Below the pieces are notes generated by a model that saw only the letters and a program-made list of their open reading frames with translations, had not been told where the DNA came from and ran no database searches. The position numbers and the translations under genes were made by a program. A DNA stretch of 16,386 nt from Chitinophagales bacterium (GTDB taxonomy: Bacteria; Bacteroidota; Bacteroidia; Chitinophagales; Saprospiraceae): contig JAAFHO010000048.1 of assembly GCA_013297575.1 (NCBI GenBank), positions 1 through 16,386 of the forward strand, read 5' to 3'. Each line of letters opens with the position of its first letter. Position 1 is the first letter of the stretch. Below, in pieces: positions 12,851-16,386 of this stretch.

Positions 12851-13801
12851 ATGAGCGAAAAAAGAGTACTCATTACGGATGATTGTCATCCATATTTGAT
12901 AGAACAGTTGACTGCAATGGGCTATTTCTGCGATTTTTTCCCGGAAATTAGCCCTGAAGAAACCTTGGCAAAAATTCCAGCGTATGTTGGATTGATTATT
13001 AACAGTAAAATAAATGTAAATCAAGTTTTTCTTGATCGCGCTGTTAAACTGGAATTTGTGGGGAGGCTTGGCTCGGGAATGGAAATAGTAGACCGTCCTT
13101 ACGCCGACCAAAAAGGTGTTTTTGTGGTGAGTAGCCCCGAGGGTAACCGGAATGCAGTGGCAGAACAAGCCTTGGGAATGTTGTTATCATTGGCGAATAA
13201 TTTGTGCCGATCTGATCGCGAAGTAAGGCGACTGGAATGGCATAGAGAAGCCAATAGGGGCTGGGAATTGATGGGTAAAACGATTGGAATTGTGGGGTTT
13301 GGGCATACAGGAAGTAGTTTTGCTGCCAAGTTGTCGGGGTTAGGGATGCAGGTGTTGGCTTATGATAAATACCTCTATTCCGGCTATGCTGATCATATGC
13401 CATGGGTAAAGGAAGTACAATTTTTAAGCGAGATACAAGAAAATTCACAAATCATTAGCTTACATTTGCCGCTCCATTCAGAGACCAAACATTTGGTAAA
13501 TCAGAAATTTATTGAACAGTGCCGCAAAGGGTTTGTTTTGGTCAATACTTCAAGGGGAAAAGTGGTGGATACAAAAGCGGTGATTGAAGCACTTGAAACG
13601 GGACAAATAGGCGGTGCTTGTTTAGATGTATTTGAAAATGAAAAACCGAAAACATTCACCGAAACCGAGGAAAAGCAATTCAAAAAACTATATCAGTTCG
13701 ATCAAGTGGTGTTAACGCCTCATATCGCAGGATGGACACAAGAGTCCAAGCGAAGGATGGCGGAAATGTTGATCGAGAAATTAAAAAGGAAGTTTTTTTA
13801 A
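12851..13801 (+). CDS. D-isomer-specific 2-hydroxyacid dehydrogenase (phosphoglycerate dehydrogenase-like)
   Basis: The 316-residue enzyme belongs to the NAD-dependent D-2-hydroxyacid dehydrogenases. The substrate domain includes FVGRLGSGMEIVD (69-81) and SSPEGNRNAVAEQALGMLL (94-112), a stretch close to that of 3-phosphoglycerate dehydrogenases (N-A-x-A-E). The Rossmann nucleotide-binding loop is GIVGFGHTGSSFA (146-158). The catalytic triad is visible as Arg235 (VNTSRGKVVD), a glutamate in DVFENE (Glu262 or Glu264) and His291 (TPHIAGWT). There is no C-terminal ACT domain, in contrast to the 410-residue E. coli SerA, so allosteric serine feedback of that type is not expected. Oxidation of 3-phosphoglycerate or reduction of another 2-ketoacid are both possible. 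No serC or serB is adjacent. The start at 12851 is chosen from the -7 box just upstream. Confidence 0.88.
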   Translation: MSEKRVLITDDCHPYLIEQLTAMGYFCDFFPEISPEETLAKIPAYVGLIINSKINVNQVFLDRAVKLEFVGRLGSGMEIVDRPYADQKGVFVVSSPEGNRNAVAEQALGMLLSLANNLCRSDREVRRLEWHREANRGWELMGKTIGIVGFGHTGSSFAAKLSGLGMQVLAYDKYLYSGYADHMPWVKEVQFLSEIQENSQIISLHLPLHSETKHLVNQKFIEQCRKGFVLVNTSRGKVVDTKAVIEALETGQIGGACLDVFENEKPKTFTETEEKQFKKLYQFDQVVLTPHIAGWTQESKRRMAEMLIEKLKRKFF

Positions 13802-13960
13802 TTAAGGGTAGGTGTGGGTAAAATAGGATTGCCTCAGAGTTCCTTATTTATTAGAGCTAGTCATTTAGGAAGTAATACCTTGGGTTTTGGTGTAAGTCAT
13901 AGCTCATCGTTCATATCTCATATCTAAAATTAGTAATAATCATTAATCAATCATTTTAAT
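13802..13960. other. Upstream region of the second TonB-dependent receptor
   Basis: This 159-base AT-rich gap shows no coding frame and no clear TAnnTTTG box. It contains a short repeated motif, CATAGCTCAT then CATATCTCAT (about 13897-13921), followed by ATATC. Nothing else is evident, and no terminator hairpin was found for the dehydrogenase gene. Confidence 0.4.
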
Positions 13961-16386
13961 ATGGTACGTTCTTTACTACTAACATTCATGTTGCTCCTCG
14001 GGTGGAGTTCTGCGGTGTTGGCACAAACCTTCCTTGCGGGTAAGGTGACAGATGCCAATACGCAAGAAGAGCTGATAGGCGCTTCTGTAAAAATCATAAA
14101 GGGGAAGGACCTTTTACGTGGTACAATTACGGACATTTCTGGCGATTTTCGTATTCAAGTGGATGCTGGTACTTACACTGTTCAAGTAAGTTATACAGGA
14201 TTTGCAATGAAGGAATTGCAGGGTGTCCAAGTTTTATCGGGTGAGCTTAACACGCTCAAAATTGAAATGTCGGACAACACAACGCTTGGTGTTGTTGATG
14301 TCGTTTTTTACAAAGTGCCACTGATCAAACAAGATCAGACCTCCGGCGGCCAAACCCTTACCTCCGAACAGATCAAAAACCTCCCCACTAGGAGTGTAAA
14401 CGCTATCGTTGCTACGACAGCAGGTACTTCTTCTATTGATGGTGGCGATGTGACGATCAAAGGTTCGCGTGCTAATGGTACGAACTATTACGTGGATGGT
14501 ATTCGCGTATCCGGAAATACTTTAAATGTTCAGGATATTGAACAGTTACAGGTAATTACGGGTGGTTTGCAAGCAGAGTACGGTGACGTAACTGGTGGTG
14601 TCATTTCTATTACCTCAAAAGGACCAGCGAGTAAATACAACGGTAGTGTGGAGGTAGAAAATTCTAATGGCTTGGATCCTTATGGCTTTTTACTCGCGAC
14701 CGCTAATATAAGCGGTCCAATCATTAAGTTGAAAAAGCAAGAAGGCCGTCCAGAGCGTACGTTGTTGGGTTTCCGATTGTCGGGGCAGTATAATTCACAA
14801 AAAGATGACGATCCACCAGCATTGCGTGTAGCACGTGCTAAGGGTAAATTCCTTGGCAATGACAAACCTTTTGGTAGCCAATTTGAAGAAGGCAGTGTAT
14901 TGGATTATCTCCAACAGCACCCACTCTCTCGCAACCGTGGAGCCATCATCAATACTGCTGAACGCCTTACTAATGATAGTGTGAATATGATGCGCTATCG
15001 TCCGTTTGAAGGACGCAGGGATCTTGACTTGACTGGTAAATTGGATTTCCGTTTTACGGAACAAATAGACTTGAGTTTCACAGGTACCTTTAGAGATACT
15101 CGTAACCAGTTTACACCTGGCGATCAGGGTAGTACTACCAGCACACACTGGCAAGTACTTAATTCACACAACAATCCAACGCGTTACAATCAACGCAAGC
15201 GTGTATTGGGTCGTTTCCGTCACCGCCTTGGCAACCCTGAAAAAGAAAGTAAGAGTAAATTTGGTATTGCTAATGCAAGTTATCAAATACAGTTTGGTTA
15301 CGAGCGTGCTAACGAACATACCGAAGACCCACGTCATGGTAACAACTTTTTTGACTATGGGTATATTGGTAAGTTTAAGTATGTTTTGGATACTGCTATC
15401 AATCCCGTTGGACCAATCTTATCCCACGTAGGTTATGGTGAGCGGTTTGTTGGTTTCGAATCTACAGGAACCAACCCTGGCTTAGAGGCCTATAATGAAT
15501 TTGCTGATCCTGAAAATATTAACTCATATTTTGTACAGAATGGTCGTTTTTCTACGGTTTATGACGATATTTGGAGTAGTATGCATGCCAATATTAACCG
15601 TGTTTACAACCAAGCATTCAAATCAGAGGATGATATTTTTACCTTGAATGCATCGAGTAATTTTGACTTAAAATTGGGTAAAACTGGTACACATAATATC
15701 CAGTTTGGTTTGTTGAACGAACAACGCACCAATCGCCAATGGGATTTACGCCCATCTACCCTATGGGATTTGGCTCGCCAATTGGCTAACCGCCACCACA
15801 ATGGTCTGTGCGATACCTGCCCACCGATCGAGATCAAAATTGTTAATGGTATCCCTGTTGAAATACATCCTTATTCTATTGCACCACAAACAGATGCGCG
15901 TTTTTACAAAGAAATACGCAAAGAACTGGGTGTTTCTGAGCAAGTTTGGATTAATCCTTTGGAGTTGACTCCGGATCAATTGCGTTTGGATATGTTCTCT
16001 CCACAGGAACTGACGGATTTAGATGGCGGTCGGTTGACTTATCGCGGGTACGATTATTTGGGTAATCGCTTAGGCAATGGCTTTACCTTTAATGATTTCT
16101 TTACTAGCCGCGATGCAGAGGGCGTACGTAATTTTCCAATTGCGCCATTGACTCCGCTCTATCAAGCAGCCTATATCAAAGATAAGTTCACCTTTAATAA
16201 GATGATCTTTAGTCTTGGTATGCGTGTAGAGCGTTTTGACTTAAATACACGTGTGATGCGCGATCCATATTCGCTATACCAAATTATGGATGCTAAAACA
16301 TATTACTCGAAGTATCAAGGTACACGCCCAGGTAATATTGGAGATAATTTTAGTGTTTATACGATTGATGGCGACAAAAACGTGGG
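13961..16386 (+). CDS. TonB-dependent receptor, C-terminus cut by right window edge
   Basis: From the ATG at 13961 the frame stays open to the end of the window, giving about 808 residues of an unfinished protein. A signal peptide (MVRSLLLTFMLLLGWSSAVL, then AQ) precedes a carboxypeptidase-regulatory-like domain at about 23-108 (EELIGASVKIIKGKD, ITDISGDFRIQV, VSYTGF). A TonB-box-like segment (VVDVVFYKVPLI) leads into the plug, about 115-225: GGQTLTSEQIKNLPTRSVNA, then VDGIRVSG, and ITGGLQAEYGDVTGGVISI at its end. The beta-barrel starts after about residue 230, and alternating strands are visible to the edge. Such receptors import substrates across the outer membrane using TonB energy. The cargo cannot be identified. 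No SusD-like gene lies upstream, and one could lie beyond the right edge. It is unusually long before the barrel ends, which is normal for this phylum. Confidence 0.92.
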   Translation, partial: MVRSLLLTFMLLLGWSSAVLAQTFLAGKVTDANTQEELIGASVKIIKGKDLLRGTITDISGDFRIQVDAGTYTVQVSYTGFAMKELQGVQVLSGELNTLKIEMSDNTTLGVVDVVFYKVPLIKQDQTSGGQTLTSEQIKNLPTRSVNAIVATTAGTSSIDGGDVTIKGSRANGTNYYVDGIRVSGNTLNVQDIEQLQVITGGLQAEYGDVTGGVISITSKGPASKYNGSVEVENSNGLDPYGFLLATANISGPIIKLKKQEGRPERTLLGFRLSGQYNSQKDDDPPALRVARAKGKFLGNDKPFGSQFEEGSVLDYLQQHPLSRNRGAIINTAERLTNDSVNMMRYRPFEGRRDLDLTGKLDFRFTEQIDLSFTGTFRDTRNQFTPGDQGSTTSTHWQVLNSHNNPTRYNQRKRVLGRFRHRLGNPEKESKSKFGIANASYQIQFGYERANEHTEDPRHGNNFFDYGYIGKFKYVLDTAINPVGPILSHVGYGERFVGFESTGTNPGLEAYNEFADPENINSYFVQNGRFSTVYDDIWSSMHANINRVYNQAFKSEDDIFTLNASSNFDLKLGKTGTHNIQFGLLNEQRTNRQWDLRPSTLWDLARQLANRHHNGLCDTCPPIEIKIVNGIPVEIHPYSIAPQTDARFYKEIRKELGVSEQVWINPLELTPDQLRLDMFSPQELTDLDGGRLTYRGYDYLGNRLGNGFTFNDFFTSRDAEGVRNFPIAPLTPLYQAAYIKDKFTFNKMIFSLGMRVERFDLNTRVMRDPYSLYQIMDAKTYYSKYQGTRPGNIGDNFSVYTIDGDKNV

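Noticed and set aside
12797..13168. Minus-strand open frame opposite the dehydrogenase
   Set aside because: It lies antisense to a clearly recognisable dehydrogenase and across its promoter. The protein has no family features.
790..13801. A defence island or biosynthetic gene cluster
   Set aside because: I looked for nuclease/helicase/toxin modules and for synthase sets. The genes are ordinary envelope, repair and metabolic genes in separate transcription units, with no mobile-element marks.
13890..13925. CATAGCTCAT/CATATCTCAT motif as a regulatory tandem repeat
   Set aside because: Only two imperfect copies are present in AT-rich DNA. This is too weak to call a site.
14680..15979. Several minus- and plus-strand open frames within the right-hand receptor
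   Set aside because: They are antisense or out-of-frame shadows of a long, uninterrupted TonB-dependent receptor frame.

Overview
This is chromosomal DNA from a Bacteroidota bacterium. The signs are two TonB-dependent receptors with N-terminal carboxypeptidase-regulatory-like domains, a lipid A acyltransferase, two lipobox proteins, a secreted glucosaminidase with LysM repeats, a RecO without the zinc-ribbon cysteines, and repeated use of the Bacteroidota -7 promoter box (TAnnTTTG) in place of a sigma70 -10. Shine-Dalgarno sequences are essentially absent. Composition is AT-leaning. A Saprospiria/Chitinophagia-type lineage is my inference from the style of the proteins, not something the window proves. 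I see no rRNA, tRNA, CRISPR array, integrase, transposase or phage gene.

Layout. Bases 1-478 (-) hold the N-terminus of a TonB-dependent receptor that runs off the left edge. After a 300-base gap come a hotdog-fold thioesterase (790-1185, +) and, converging on it, recO (1276-1989, -). The largest non-coding stretch (1990-2577) carries a nested inverted-repeat element of about 260 bp. A lipoprotein of unknown function follows (2578-3765, +). Its own terminator and a second long hairpin separate it from a stand-alone GHKL ATPase of the anti-sigma-factor type (3991-4395, -). Next come an LpxD-like acyltransferase (4641-5576, -) and a divergently transcribed crotonase-family enzyme (5677-6447, +). 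The crotonase gene converges on a glucosaminidase/LysM gene (6455-7819, -). That gene shares an overlapping divergent promoter region with an unrecognised exported protein (7955-8608, +). A tight minus-strand operon with 3-nt gaps then runs double-VOC protein, GT-C membrane glycosyltransferase, exodeoxyribonuclease III (11929 down to 8624). Upstream of it lies a second lipoprotein (11974-12654, -) whose leader contains a perfect 12+12 bp inverted repeat. The window ends with a D-2-hydroxyacid dehydrogenase (12851-13801, +) and a large TonB-dependent receptor (13961 to the right edge, +).

How the genes fit together. Most are housekeeping or cell-envelope genes: outer-membrane uptake, lipid A acylation, peptidoglycan hydrolysis, surface lipoproteins, a membrane sugar transferase, DNA repair and acyl-CoA metabolism. 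They are arranged as many short units, each with its own promoter. -7 boxes 9 to 27 nt upstream of five start codons indicate very short leaders and allow several start codons to be corrected: recO at 1989, the lpxD-like gene at 5576, the dehydrogenase at 12851.

I do not see a convincing new multi-gene system. The most interesting unexplained items are the nested inverted-repeat element at 2093-2353, the 12-bp inverted repeat at 12671-12722, and the overlapping back-to-back promoters at 7902-7945.
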